Assembly: GCF_015265475.1 (NCBI RefSeq)
Contig: NZ_CP054493.1
Location: 1,054,001-1,118,000, forward strand
From: Candidatus Sulfurimonas marisnigri
GTDB lineage: Bacteria; Campylobacterota; Campylobacteria; Campylobacterales; Sulfurimonadaceae
Direction: 5' to 3'
Length of the DNA stretch: 64,000 nucleotides
Positions 55,788 to 64,000 of this stretch are shown in pieces (position 1 is the stretch's first letter; each line of letters starts with the position of its first letter). The position numbers and the translations under genes are program-made. The notes beneath the pieces are model-generated. The model saw only the letters and a list, made by a program, of their open reading frames with translations. It ran no database searches and was not told the origin of the DNA.

Positions 55788-55823
55788 AAGAAGTATTATA
55801 GAATAATTTCAAAGGATTTGAAA

Positions 55824-55970
55824 ATGGAACTACCTGGTTTTATAATTATCGGTATTTTAGTTTGGTCAGTATTTACCATTGGAAGTGTAGCACTTCGTAA
55901 TCCATTTACATTTATATTTGCGATGATTGGGCTAGGGTTTCTATTTGGGGATGATGATTGTGATATATAA
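55824..55970 (+). CDS. Small membrane protein, 48 residues
   Basis: From ATG 55824 (AAGGA ahead) it encodes two hydrophobic stretches, FIIIGILVWSVFTIGSVAL and FTFIFAMIGLGFLFG, and an acidic end DDDCDI. The ATG at 55779 lies in the operator-like site and has no ribosome binding site. It is the first gene to the right of the WYL regulator and may be part of the defence locus, or a chance frame. Confidence 0.5.
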   Translation: MELPGFIIIGILVWSVFTIGSVALRNPFTFIFAMIGLGFLFGDDDCDI

Positions 55971-56012
55971 AATTTGATAAGTACTTTACAGTATGTTTTA
56001 AATAAGAAACTG

Positions 56013-56018
56013 TATAAT
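56013..56018 (+). promoter_or_regulatory. Candidate -10 element of the methyltransferase operon
   Basis: TATAAT, 25 bp before the methyltransferase start. No convincing -35 box at standard spacing, which is common in Campylobacterota promoters. Confidence 0.45.
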
Positions 56019-56042
56019 ATTTTAAATTATTAGGAAATGTGA

Positions 56043-58682
56043 ATGACAATAACTCAGATAGAACAAAATATAAAGAATATAATAGGTAATTTTTCACAAG
56101 ATGACTTTATATTTGACTTACTATTAGCATATGGTGAACCTAAAGCTACTATCAGCAGATTGAGAAAGGGAGATCTGAATCAGCTTGAAAGTAAGGGCGA
56201 ACTTACACACAGAAAAAAGCTGTTTTTCAAAGTTGCCACTGATCATTTACATTCAACTGTTGATAAACTAAGAAATGATAGTGCAACTCTAAAGCAGAAA
56301 CCTAGATTTATCATTGTTACTGACTATAAAACACTACTTGCATATGACACAAAAACTACAGATACCTTAGATATAGAGCTAACAGACCTTACAAAACACT
56401 ACGACTTCTTTTTACCTTGGGCTGGTATGGAGAAGTCCACTCATCAAGCAGAAAACCCCGCTGATGTTAAAGCATCTGAGAAGATGGCAAAACTATATGA
56501 TGAAATTTTAAAAGACAATCATATAGAGTCGGAAGAAGATGTGCATGCATTAAATGTATTTTTAACAAGATTACTCTTTTGTTATTTCGCAGAAGATTCT
56601 GATATATTTACAGATAATATCTTTACTCACTCAATCTCTTCTCATACACAAGCCAATGGTAGTGATGTAGGTACTTACTTAGATAGGCTTTTTGATGTGT
56701 TTAATACCGATGAAAAAGATAGAGATGCTTCACTTCCTGAGTATCTTAAAGCTTTTCCATATGTAAATGGTGGATTGTTTAGAGATAAGTTTACTATACC
56801 TACCTTTACGATGAAATCACGAAACATTTTATTAGAGATTGGTAGTTTAAATTGGTCAGAAATCAATCCAGATATTTTTGGTTCGATGATACAAGCAGTC
56901 GTAAAAGATGAGTATCGTGGTGATATGGGTATGCACTATACTTCAGTTCCAAACATTATGAAAGTGATGCAACCACTATTTTTAGATGAGCTTTATGAAG
57001 AGTTTGAAAAAGCAAAAGGCAATACTAAAAAGTTAAACTTACTGCATTTAAGACTTCAAAACCTTAAAATATTTGATCCAGCTTGTGGGTCTGGTAACTT
57101 TTTGATTATTGCATATAAAGAGCTTAGAACATTAGAAATGTTGATTTTTAAAGAGGGTGGACTGTTAATCTCTCCAAGTATTAAATTAACACAATTTTAT
57201 GGAATAGAGTTAGATGATTTTGCTCATGAGGTCGCGATACTTTCTCTTTGGTTGGCTGAACACCAAATGAATATGTTGTTTAAAAAAGAGTTTGGGACTG
57301 TTCCTCCTGCATTACCGCTTCAAGATGGTGGTAATATAGTTCAGGGTAATGCCACAAGACTTGACTGGGAAGAAGTTTGTCCTAAAGTGGATGGGGATGA
57401 GATTTATATACTTGGTAATCCTCCATATCTTGGGTCTAGCATGCAGAATAAAGAACAAAAAGCAGATAAAGAGTTTGTCTTTGATGGTTTGAATAACTTT
57501 AAGAATCTTGATTACATTGCTTGCTGGTTCTTAAAAGGTGCTAAATATATTCAGAAATCAAATGCTCAGCTTGCCTTTGTTTCAACCAACTCAGTTAGTC
57601 AAGGTGAACAAGTTTCGATGCTATGGCCAAATATCTTCAAGAAGAATATTGAAATATTTTTTGCTTATCAGTCTTTCAAATGGACTAATAATGCAAAAGG
57701 TAATGCAGGAGTTAGTGTTGTTGTTATTGGTCTTAGAAATATATCTAAAGAATTGAAATTTCTCTTTATTAATACTATTAAGCATGAAGTGAAAAATATT
57801 AATGCATATTTAGTAAACAGTAACAATATAATCATTGAAAAAAAACAATCCTCAATTTCTTTTTTACCATCAATGGTTTCTGGAAATAAGCCTGTTGATG
57901 GTGGTAACTTGATTTTAAGTGAAGAGGATAAAAATAAATTATTGGAAAAAGAACCTAACGCCAATAAGTTTTTGAAGAAATTATTAGGTGCTAGTGAACT
58001 GATGAGTGGACAAAATAGGTACTGTTTATGGATAAATGATTCTGACTTAGAAGAAGCTCAACAGTTCAAGTTTATTAGAGATCGTATTGAGAGTAATAGA
58101 CAGTTTCGGTTGGCTAGTAGAGACTCTGGCGCAAACAATCTTGCTAATTCTGCTCATCAGTTCAGAGACTTTTTTTCAACTAGGCGCACAAGTATAGTAA
58201 TCCCACAAACAGGCTCTGAACGACGAAAATATTTACCTATAGGGTTTATTAACTCGGATACTATTGTTTCAAATGCTGTTAGAATCATATATGATGCAGA
58301 AATTTGGATAATGGGATTACTTTCATCTAATTTGCATATCCTTTGGGTGAGAGCTGTTGCTGGAAGAATGAAAATGGATATGCAATATTCTAATACATTA
58401 TGCTACAACACTTTTCCATTCCCAAATATTAACAAAAAACAAAAAGAAGAAATAACAGAACTTGTACTTAATATACGAGATGAAAGAGAGCAACACACAG
58501 AAAAAACATTGGCTCAAATGTACGATCCAGATAAAATGCCACAAGGCTTAAAAGAAGCTCATCATCAATTAGATTTAGCCATAGAAAAATGCTACAGAAA
58601 TAAACCTTTTGAAAATGATGAAGAAAGACTTGAATATCTGTTTAAACTTTATGAAGAGATGACTGTAAGTGAGAATAAATAA
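56043..58682 (+). CDS. Adenine-specific DNA methyltransferase, MmeI-like
   Basis: An 879-residue class I SAM-dependent methyltransferase. Motif I is DPACGSGNFLIIAY (residue 345 on), and motif IV is GNPPYLGSS (NPPY from 459), which marks N6-adenine methylation. A helical spacer (about 130-320) and a C-terminal target-recognition region (about 620-830) follow the MmeI layout. The N-terminal region lacks a visible PD-ExK endonuclease motif, so it seems to be a modification-only enzyme. AGGAAATGTGA precedes the ATG. The stop is directly followed by the DUF2971 start. The methylation presumably marks self for the helicase-nuclease genes downstream. Confidence 0.9.
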   Translation: MTITQIEQNIKNIIGNFSQDDFIFDLLLAYGEPKATISRLRKGDLNQLESKGELTHRKKLFFKVATDHLHSTVDKLRNDSATLKQKPRFIIVTDYKTLLAYDTKTTDTLDIELTDLTKHYDFFLPWAGMEKSTHQAENPADVKASEKMAKLYDEILKDNHIESEEDVHALNVFLTRLLFCYFAEDSDIFTDNIFTHSISSHTQANGSDVGTYLDRLFDVFNTDEKDRDASLPEYLKAFPYVNGGLFRDKFTIPTFTMKSRNILLEIGSLNWSEINPDIFGSMIQAVVKDEYRGDMGMHYTSVPNIMKVMQPLFLDELYEEFEKAKGNTKKLNLLHLRLQNLKIFDPACGSGNFLIIAYKELRTLEMLIFKEGGLLISPSIKLTQFYGIELDDFAHEVAILSLWLAEHQMNMLFKKEFGTVPPALPLQDGGNIVQGNATRLDWEEVCPKVDGDEIYILGNPPYLGSSMQNKEQKADKEFVFDGLNNFKNLDYIACWFLKGAKYIQKSNAQLAFVSTNSVSQGEQVSMLWPNIFKKNIEIFFAYQSFKWTNNAKGNAGVSVVVIGLRNISKELKFLFINTIKHEVKNINAYLVNSNNIIIEKKQSSISFLPSMVSGNKPVDGGNLILSEEDKNKLLEKEPNANKFLKKLLGASELMSGQNRYCLWINDSDLEEAQQFKFIRDRIESNRQFRLASRDSGANNLANSAHQFRDFFSTRRTSIVIPQTGSERRKYLPIGFINSDTIVSNAVRIIYDAEIWIMGLLSSNLHILWVRAVAGRMKMDMQYSNTLCYNTFPFPNINKKQKEEITELVLNIRDEREQHTEKTLAQMYDPDKMPQGLKEAHHQLDLAIEKCYRNKPFENDEERLEYLFKLYEEMTVSENK

Positions 58683-59843
58683 TTGAAAGATAACATACCT
58701 GAAATAAATAGTTACTTTGGTTTCAACAAATGCAAAGAACATAAAAATATTTATATCAGTGATCAACTACCTTGTCCTCATCCAAATTGTAAGCATGGAT
58801 TACAGTCAGAAACTTTTATTGATAATGGAATCCCATACTCTAATAAAATAATATATATAAGGAAAAGTTGGAAAGGCTTCAATGGAGAGAATAAATATAT
58901 TTGGATTAGAGAAGATGAGTTAATAATATATATCAGTAATATTATATATGATGAAGTATTTCAAATAATCAAGGGTAAATCATCAGATAGTATTTATCAT
59001 TATACAACATTGGATACTTTGAATAAAATACTAGAATCAAATGAATTGTGGCTGACTGAATGGAAATGTACTAATGATAAAGTTGAAATAAAGCATGGTT
59101 TAAAAATTACTGATGAATTTAATCGTGATAGATTAAAGATAGAAGATAACCTGAAAACAAATAATTATTTTATCTCCTCATTCTCTTATGAAATTAATAA
59201 TGTAACACTCTTTGATAGATATGCAGACAAAGCACAAGGTGTCGCAATAGAGTTTGATACTAAATTTGATTGCATTCCTAGAGAAAATTTTTGGTATAGA
59301 AATGCTGAATTTATGAAACTAATGCCCGTGATATATGAAGAAGATATTCAACGAAAAATAATACAGTATGCCTTTTCAATATATGAAAATACAAAAGAAT
59401 GGTTAGCTGAATCAAAGGAGCATTATAACTTTGATGGAAAAGTGGTTTCAAAGAAAGAAAGAAAAAAAATGTTAGAAAAGTTTTTTATAACAACAATTGA
59501 AGAAATTATTTCATTTTTTAAACATCCATCATTTAAAGATGAACGTGAAATTCGATGGTTATATAGATTTGACAGTGATTTTATAAAAGAACATAAATTT
59601 AATTTAAAAATGAAAAAACTTAATGATAAAAGCTATTATACTTCAACTGATGCACATGATATGTCATATCAAAATTATTACAATCTAGATGAAAAATCAA
59701 AGATAAACTTACCAATAAAAAGTATTATACTAGGGAGTAAAGTTGAAAATCAAAAAAAAGTTATTAGTGAGCTAAATGAACGGTGCAAGATGTTTGGGTT
59801 TCAAAATATTGAAATTAGAGTGTCAGAAATACCATACAGATAA
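58683..59843 (+). CDS. DUF2971-domain protein with N-terminal zinc-finger-like segment
   Basis: A 386-residue protein with a TTG start directly after the methyltransferase stop; no other start fits before the conserved part, so translational coupling is likely. The first 40 residues hold CKEHKN and LPCPHPNCKHG, a possible zinc finger. The DUF2971 domain (about residues 100-370) begins IYHYTTLDTLNKILESNELWLT with FISSFSYEINNVTLFDRYA and GVAIEFDT, and continues with FKDEREIRW. DUF2971 proteins are frequent in phage-defence and toxin contexts; their activity is unproven. Its position inside the methyltransferase-helicase operon is unusual. Confidence 0.75.
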   Translation: MKDNIPEINSYFGFNKCKEHKNIYISDQLPCPHPNCKHGLQSETFIDNGIPYSNKIIYIRKSWKGFNGENKYIWIREDELIIYISNIIYDEVFQIIKGKSSDSIYHYTTLDTLNKILESNELWLTEWKCTNDKVEIKHGLKITDEFNRDRLKIEDNLKTNNYFISSFSYEINNVTLFDRYADKAQGVAIEFDTKFDCIPRENFWYRNAEFMKLMPVIYEEDIQRKIIQYAFSIYENTKEWLAESKEHYNFDGKVVSKKERKKMLEKFFITTIEEIISFFKHPSFKDEREIRWLYRFDSDFIKEHKFNLKMKKLNDKSYYTSTDAHDMSYQNYYNLDEKSKINLPIKSIILGSKVENQKKVISELNERCKMFGFQNIEIRVSEIPYR

Positions 59844-59859
59844 ATTAAAGAGAGAGCAT

Positions 59860-61779
59860 ATGCAAAACATAGTAGAAGTAAGTTACGAACAAACTGGAAA
59901 AAGTAAATCAACAAACGAATTTGGTATGCGAGATATGCAAGAGAAAGCTTATGAGCAAAGAGATGCAAGGTTCTTACTATTAAAAGCACCACCAGCTTCT
60001 GGTAAATCAAGAGCATTGATGTTTATAGCACTTGATAAGCTTATAAACCAAGGACTAAAAAAAGTTATAGTTGCAGTTCCTGAAAGATCAATCGGTGGTT
60101 CCTTTGGAGCTACCGATTTAAAGTCTTTTGGCTTTTATGCCAATTGGGAAGTTAATGAAAAATACAACCTTTGTACTTCCGAAGAGTCTACAAGCAAAGT
60201 GGAAGCATTTAAAGAGTTTCTCTCTGGTGATGAGAAAATTTTAATCTGTACGCATGCCACACTAAGATTTGCATTTGATCATCTTGATGACTCAAAATTT
60301 AACAACACACTTTTAGCAATAGATGAGTTTCACCATGTATCAGCTGATGGACAAAATATACTTGGTGAACTTATTCGCTCAGTTATGGAAAAATCTTCTG
60401 TTCATATAGTAGCTATGACTGGTTCATATTTTAGAGGGGACAGTGTACCTGTTCTTATGCCAGAAGATGAAGCTAGATTTACTAAAGTAACTTATAACTA
60501 CTACGAGCAATTAAATGGATATGAGTTTCTAAAATCCCTCGGTATAGGGTATCACTTTTATCAAGGTAGATATACGAGTGCTATTAAAGAGATACTAGAT
60601 ACTGACAAAAAAACCATACTGCACATTCCCAATGTAAATGCCGGTGAATCCACTAAAGATAAGTATAAAGAAGTTGGAACTATTTTAGATATTATTGGTA
60701 CTGTTGAAGAGACTACTGAAGATGGTGTAATGATAGTTAAAAGACATGGAGATGGAAAGCTTTTAAAAGTCGCAGACCTTGTAAATGATGATAAAAAAGA
60801 AAGAGATAAGTTAGCAACATATTTACGTAACATGACGAGTGTAGATGATATGGATTTGATTATCGCATTAGGAATGGCAAAAGAGGGTTTTGATTGGCCA
60901 TATTGTGAACATGCACTGACTGTTGGATATAGAAGCTCACTGACTGAAATCATACAGATTATAGGACGAGCTACAAGAGATAGCAATAATAAAAATCATG
61001 CACAATTTACAAATCTTATAGCTCAACCAGATGCACAAAATGATGAAGTAAAAGTATCTGTAAATAACATGCTTAAAGCCATAACGGCATCATTACTCAT
61101 GGAACAAGTATTAGCCCCTAGTTTTAAGTTTAAAGCTAAATTTGATAGTGGTTTAGATCTAAAAACAAGAGGTGAGATAGCTAGTCGTATGGGTATAAAA
61201 GAACCAAGTAGAAAAAGAATTGGTGATATTATAGAAAGTGACCTAAACGATATAAAAGCAGCGATACTTCAAGATGAAAAGATGCCACAAATAGTAACAG
61301 GAGGTGTCGATCCTGAAGTGGTAAATACAGTGATAATACCTAAGATAATAATGAACAAATACCCTGATATAACAGAGGATGAGGCAAAAGAGATAGCTCA
61401 AAGAGTAGCAGTAGATTTTGTGACACCTGAGTTAGAGATCACTGCGGATAAGAAGTTTGTAAAAATGGCAGATAAGTTTATTAATATAGAAGACTTGAAT
61501 ATTGACTTAATAAATAAGATAAATCCTTTCCAAAAAGCCTATGAGATACTTTCAAAGTCGGTAACTACAGGCGTTCTAAAACTTATACAGGAGTCTATAG
61601 AATCAACTAGAATCAAAATGGATATAGATGAAGCAAAGATACTATGGCCTAAAATTCAAACTTTTATAAAAAAGCATGGTAAAGAGCCAGAGTTAAAATC
61701 TAATGATCCACTGGAAAAAAGAATGGCTGAGTGTATCATATATCTAAAAGAAGAGAAGAGAAAACGAGCTAATGGATAA
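59860..61779 (+). CDS. SF2 DEAD/DEAH-box helicase of the defence operon
   Basis: A 639-residue superfamily 2 ATPase from ATG 59860 (AGAGAGAG ahead; the in-frame ATG at 59776 lies within the previous gene). Motifs: Walker A APPASGKS (about residue 43), LAIDEFHHVS (motif II, about 152), VAMTGSYF (motif III), and IIQIIGRATRD (motif VI, about 365). The C-terminal 200 residues are helical and unrecognised. There is no nuclease domain, which may be supplied by the next gene, overlapping by 8 bp. It resembles the translocating subunit of ATP-dependent restriction systems. Confidence 0.85.
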   Translation: MQNIVEVSYEQTGKSKSTNEFGMRDMQEKAYEQRDARFLLLKAPPASGKSRALMFIALDKLINQGLKKVIVAVPERSIGGSFGATDLKSFGFYANWEVNEKYNLCTSEESTSKVEAFKEFLSGDEKILICTHATLRFAFDHLDDSKFNNTLLAIDEFHHVSADGQNILGELIRSVMEKSSVHIVAMTGSYFRGDSVPVLMPEDEARFTKVTYNYYEQLNGYEFLKSLGIGYHFYQGRYTSAIKEILDTDKKTILHIPNVNAGESTKDKYKEVGTILDIIGTVEETTEDGVMIVKRHGDGKLLKVADLVNDDKKERDKLATYLRNMTSVDDMDLIIALGMAKEGFDWPYCEHALTVGYRSSLTEIIQIIGRATRDSNNKNHAQFTNLIAQPDAQNDEVKVSVNNMLKAITASLLMEQVLAPSFKFKAKFDSGLDLKTRGEIASRMGIKEPSRKRIGDIIESDLNDIKAAILQDEKMPQIVTGGVDPEVVNTVIIPKIIMNKYPDITEDEAKEIAQRVAVDFVTPELEITADKKFVKMADKFINIEDLNIDLINKINPFQKAYEILSKSVTTGVLKLIQESIESTRIKMDIDEAKILWPKIQTFIKKHGKEPELKSNDPLEKRMAECIIYLKEEKRKRANG

Positions 61780-62941
61780 AGATACAATACTTGATGATAT
61801 TTTTGCTAGTGATATTTCAGGCATCTTAGATATAAAAGTAAAGAATCCAGTTGTTACAGCTGATGACAGGTTAATAGCATCTTTTGAAGAGATAAACACT
61901 TTTTACGAAACAAATAACCGTGAGCCAGATAAATCTGCAGATATGAACGAGAGAGGACTGTTTTCTAGATTAAAAGGAATACGTGAAAATCCTGATAAAA
62001 AAGCTTCACTACAAAAATATGACAGATTTGATTTGCTTTCATCTAGTGAATCAGAAGTTGAGATAAACACTATCGATGATATTTTTGCTAATGACGAACT
62101 AGGTATATTTGATAATGATGATGAAGATATTTTCACTTTAAAAAATGTACCTAAGTTTGATAAAGATAGAGCAGAAGCTGACATGGTAGCTAGGCGAGAA
62201 AGATGCGAAGATTTTGATAAGTATGAGCATCTATTTATAGCATGTCAAGAGGATTTGAAGTCTGGGAAAAGACGTATAGTAGATTCAATCGAGAGTAAGC
62301 TAGATATTGGAGTGTTTTGTGTACTGGATGGAATACTACTCTATATAGCTGATATAGAAGCACCTAAGCGAGGAAATAGTGGTAAGATCAACAGAAGAAC
62401 CACTCTTATCTTTGAAAATGGCACACAATCTAACATGCTACTTCGATCTCTTGGAAAAAGACTTAGAGATAGTGGAAAAATGGTTACAGAACTTGAAGAA
62501 AGAGTGATGGATAGACTAAAAGGGATTACTCATGATGATATCTCAAGAGGACATATATATGTTTTAAAGTCCCTAAGTACTGATGATAGAATTAGTACAA
62601 AAAAAGATTTATATAAAATTGGTTTTTCAACAGTACCTGTAAATGAAAGAATTAAAAATTCTGTTAATGAACCTACATATTTAATGGCTCCAGTACATGT
62701 ACTCCGAGATATTGAAGTGTTTAATTATGATGCACAACATTTAGAAGGTTTGATGCATAAGTTCTTTGGTAATAGTTGTTTAGATGTGACTATCGCAGAT
62801 GAAAATGGAGAAATACATAGACCCAGAGAATGGTTTTTTGCTCCATTGGCTATTATAGATGAAGCTATAAAGCTTATCATCAGTCGTGATATTGTGAACT
62901 ATCGATATGATTCTATTAATGAAGATATTGTGAGTAGGTAG
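61772..62941 (+). CDS. GIY-YIG nuclease-like protein (T5orf172/MUG113 type)
   Basis: A 389-residue protein. The C-terminal part (about 258-370) is a GIY-YIG fold of the T5orf172/MUG113 type: GHIYVLKSL, DLYKIGFS, arginine in VNERIKN, catalytic glutamate in LEGLMHKFF, and REWFFAPLAIIDEAI. The N-terminal region is acidic and contains a duplicated short motif, DDIFASDISGILD (about residue 6) and DDIFANDELGIFD (about 95), which may dock a partner. Its start overlaps the helicase gene, so both are expressed together; the likely role is the DNA-cutting subunit. Confidence 0.85.
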   Translation: MDKDTILDDIFASDISGILDIKVKNPVVTADDRLIASFEEINTFYETNNREPDKSADMNERGLFSRLKGIRENPDKKASLQKYDRFDLLSSSESEVEINTIDDIFANDELGIFDNDDEDIFTLKNVPKFDKDRAEADMVARRERCEDFDKYEHLFIACQEDLKSGKRRIVDSIESKLDIGVFCVLDGILLYIADIEAPKRGNSGKINRRTTLIFENGTQSNMLLRSLGKRLRDSGKMVTELEERVMDRLKGITHDDISRGHIYVLKSLSTDDRISTKKDLYKIGFSTVPVNERIKNSVNEPTYLMAPVHVLRDIEVFNYDAQHLEGLMHKFFGNSCLDVTIADENGEIHRPREWFFAPLAIIDEAIKLIISRDIVNYRYDSINEDIVSR

Positions 62942-62944
62942 TTG

Positions 62945-64000
62945 ATGAAAATATTACATACATCTGATTGGCACTTAGGACAAAGCTTTATGGGGAAAAG
63001 TAGGGAAGAAGAACATCAGGCTTTTTTAACTTGGCTGCTAAAGACTATAGAAGAAGAGAATATAAATGTTCTAATTGTTGCCGGAGATATTTTTGATACA
63101 GGTACACCACCTAATTATGCACTAGAGCTTTACTACAATTTTCTTACAAAACTTTCTTTGTCTTCATGTGAAAATATTATTATTACCGCTGGCAATCATG
63201 ATTCTATCGCTACTTTAAAAGCTCCTAAGCAACTCTTAAAAGCACTTAACATTCATGTCATTACAAGTGGTGATGAAAATGAAAATGAAGTTGTTGAAGT
63301 TTACAAGAAAGGTAAACTGGAGGGAATTGTTTGTGCGGTTCCATTTTTACGTGATTATGTAGTCCGTCAATCAGTAAGTGCCCAAACTATGAATGATAAA
63401 GAGTCATCACTCACTCATGGGATTAAAGAACATTATAATAATGTTTATAAAGAAGCTTTAATAGTTGCGGATAAGAAAAATATACCTATTATCGCTACTG
63501 GACATTTAACAACAGTTGGCAGTAAAACAAGTGAATCAGAACGTGAAATATATATTGGTGGTACCTTAGATATAGATAGTGATTTTCTAAGTAAAAATTT
63601 TGACTATGTAGCCTTAGGACATCTTCATATTAACCAAAAAGTTGGATGTGAACATGTACGTTACTGTGGCTCTCCAATACCTCTTAGTTTTAGTGAGTCA
63701 ACATCACAGAAAAAAGTAAATATCGTAGAGTTTGAGAATAAAACTATAAAAGTTACTGAGTTAGATATACCACTTCATAGACCTTTGTTAGTTTTGCGTG
63801 GAGATGTTACATCTATTTTAAAAGACTTTGAGTCTGTCGAAGATAAGAATACATGGATAGAAGTCCATCTCAATGATGAAAATCCTTTCCATGCTAACCA
63901 AGTCATAAGAGACAAAGCAGAAGAATTAGAACTTATACTTTTAGCAGTTAAGATAGATAAAACAGAAAAAGCACTTCATAAAGAAGATTTTGATGTAATA
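62945..64000 (+). CDS. sbcD: Exonuclease subunit SbcD, 3' end outside the window
   Basis: The frame is open from ATG 62945 to the window end (352 codons). Mre11-type phosphoesterase motifs are present: HTSDWHLGQS (D8, H10), AGDIFDTG, TAGNHDSI, and ALGHLHINQ. SbcCD cleaves DNA hairpins and double-strand ends. It is 3 bp after the GIY-YIG gene, and its usual partner SbcC should follow beyond the window. Only the last few dozen residues are missing. Its fusion to the defence operon, away from housekeeping genes, suggests a dedicated SbcCD. Confidence 0.93.
   Translation, partial: MKILHTSDWHLGQSFMGKSREEEHQAFLTWLLKTIEEENINVLIVAGDIFDTGTPPNYALELYYNFLTKLSLSSCENIIITAGNHDSIATLKAPKQLLKALNIHVITSGDENENEVVEVYKKGKLEGIVCAVPFLRDYVVRQSVSAQTMNDKESSLTHGIKEHYNNVYKEALIVADKKNIPIIATGHLTTVGSKTSESEREIYIGGTLDIDSDFLSKNFDYVALGHLHINQKVGCEHVRYCGSPIPLSFSESTSQKKVNIVEFENKTIKVTELDIPLHRPLLVLRGDVTSILKDFESVEDKNTWIEVHLNDENPFHANQVIRDKAEELELILLAVKIDKTEKALHKEDFDVI

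Noticed and set aside
56043-58682. Type IIG restriction enzyme (nuclease fused to the methyltransferase)
   Set aside because: The N-terminal region shows no D-x(n)-ExK pattern in the place found in MmeI, so I treat it as modification-only; a divergent nuclease motif cannot be fully excluded.
1-64000. CRISPR arrays, tRNA or rRNA genes
   Set aside because: No regularly spaced 25-40 bp direct repeats with unique spacers, and no tRNA-like cloverleaf or rRNA sequence, were seen. The repeats present are coding or att-like.

Overview
The window is about 64 kb of AT-rich DNA from a Campylobacterota (Epsilonproteobacteria) genome, most likely a Sulfurimonas-like sulfur or hydrogen oxidiser. This is an inference from gene content: a cytoplasmic FlgS-type kinase, a fused ResB/CcsA cytochrome c maturation protein, several small c-type cytochromes, a catalytically degenerate dihydroorotase homologue, class III sirtuin, and very tight gene packing with TAATG and ATGA overlaps.

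Positions 1-29.7 kb are core chromosome. In order: hrpB helicase (cut by the window edge), a CHASE/PAS histidine kinase, an ArsR regulator beside dsbD, an aminotransferase-lpxB-cytochrome c cluster, a pseudo-dihydroorotase, tgt, a small tandem-repeat protein inserted between a duplicated tgt 5' end, efp, a cytochrome P460-like protein overlapping a rubredoxin (too short to be seen by ordinary ORF cut-offs), a K-rich anchored cytochrome, dnaE-apeB-flgS, two small hypotheticals, cobB, ccsBA, a DUF2461 gene, hemH, a HAD phosphatase, and a coiled-coil membrane protein.

Positions 29.8-43.4 kb form a giant adhesin locus. A 2672-residue LapA-like protein (N-terminal retention module with a TAAG LapG-type cleavage site, about ten VCBS-type repeats, two of them in an apparently identical 579-bp tandem duplication) faces a four-gene operon encoding its type I secretion system (TolC, LapB-like ABC transporter, LapC/HlyD adaptor) plus a LuxR-type regulator.

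Positions 43.6-49 kb look like two small integrated segments stacked at the 5' end of ybgC. Three att-like sites (about 43.6, 46.65 and 48.9 kb) each carry a copy of the first ybgC codons with arm-like GTGxCC repeats. Between them lie selO with a translationally coupled 30-residue SEC-C peptide gene, a rhodanese gene, a 2[4Fe-4S] ferredoxin, an IS30 remnant and a complete IS3 element. No integrase is present.

Positions 50.8-64 kb are an accessory/defence region: a class II Fic protein, gene debris, an HTH-Fic/Doc pair behind a palindromic operator, a zinc-ribbon protein, a HIRAN-domain gene, and a WYL-domain regulator flanked on both sides by near-identical inverted 20-bp operator-like sites. 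Rightward from the regulator runs a compact operon: small membrane protein, MmeI-like adenine methyltransferase, DUF2971 protein, SF2 helicase, GIY-YIG (T5orf172/MUG113-like) nuclease, and SbcD (cut by the window end, SbcC expected next). This does not match BREX, DISARM or type I/III restriction, and is the best candidate here for an under-described anti-phage system.
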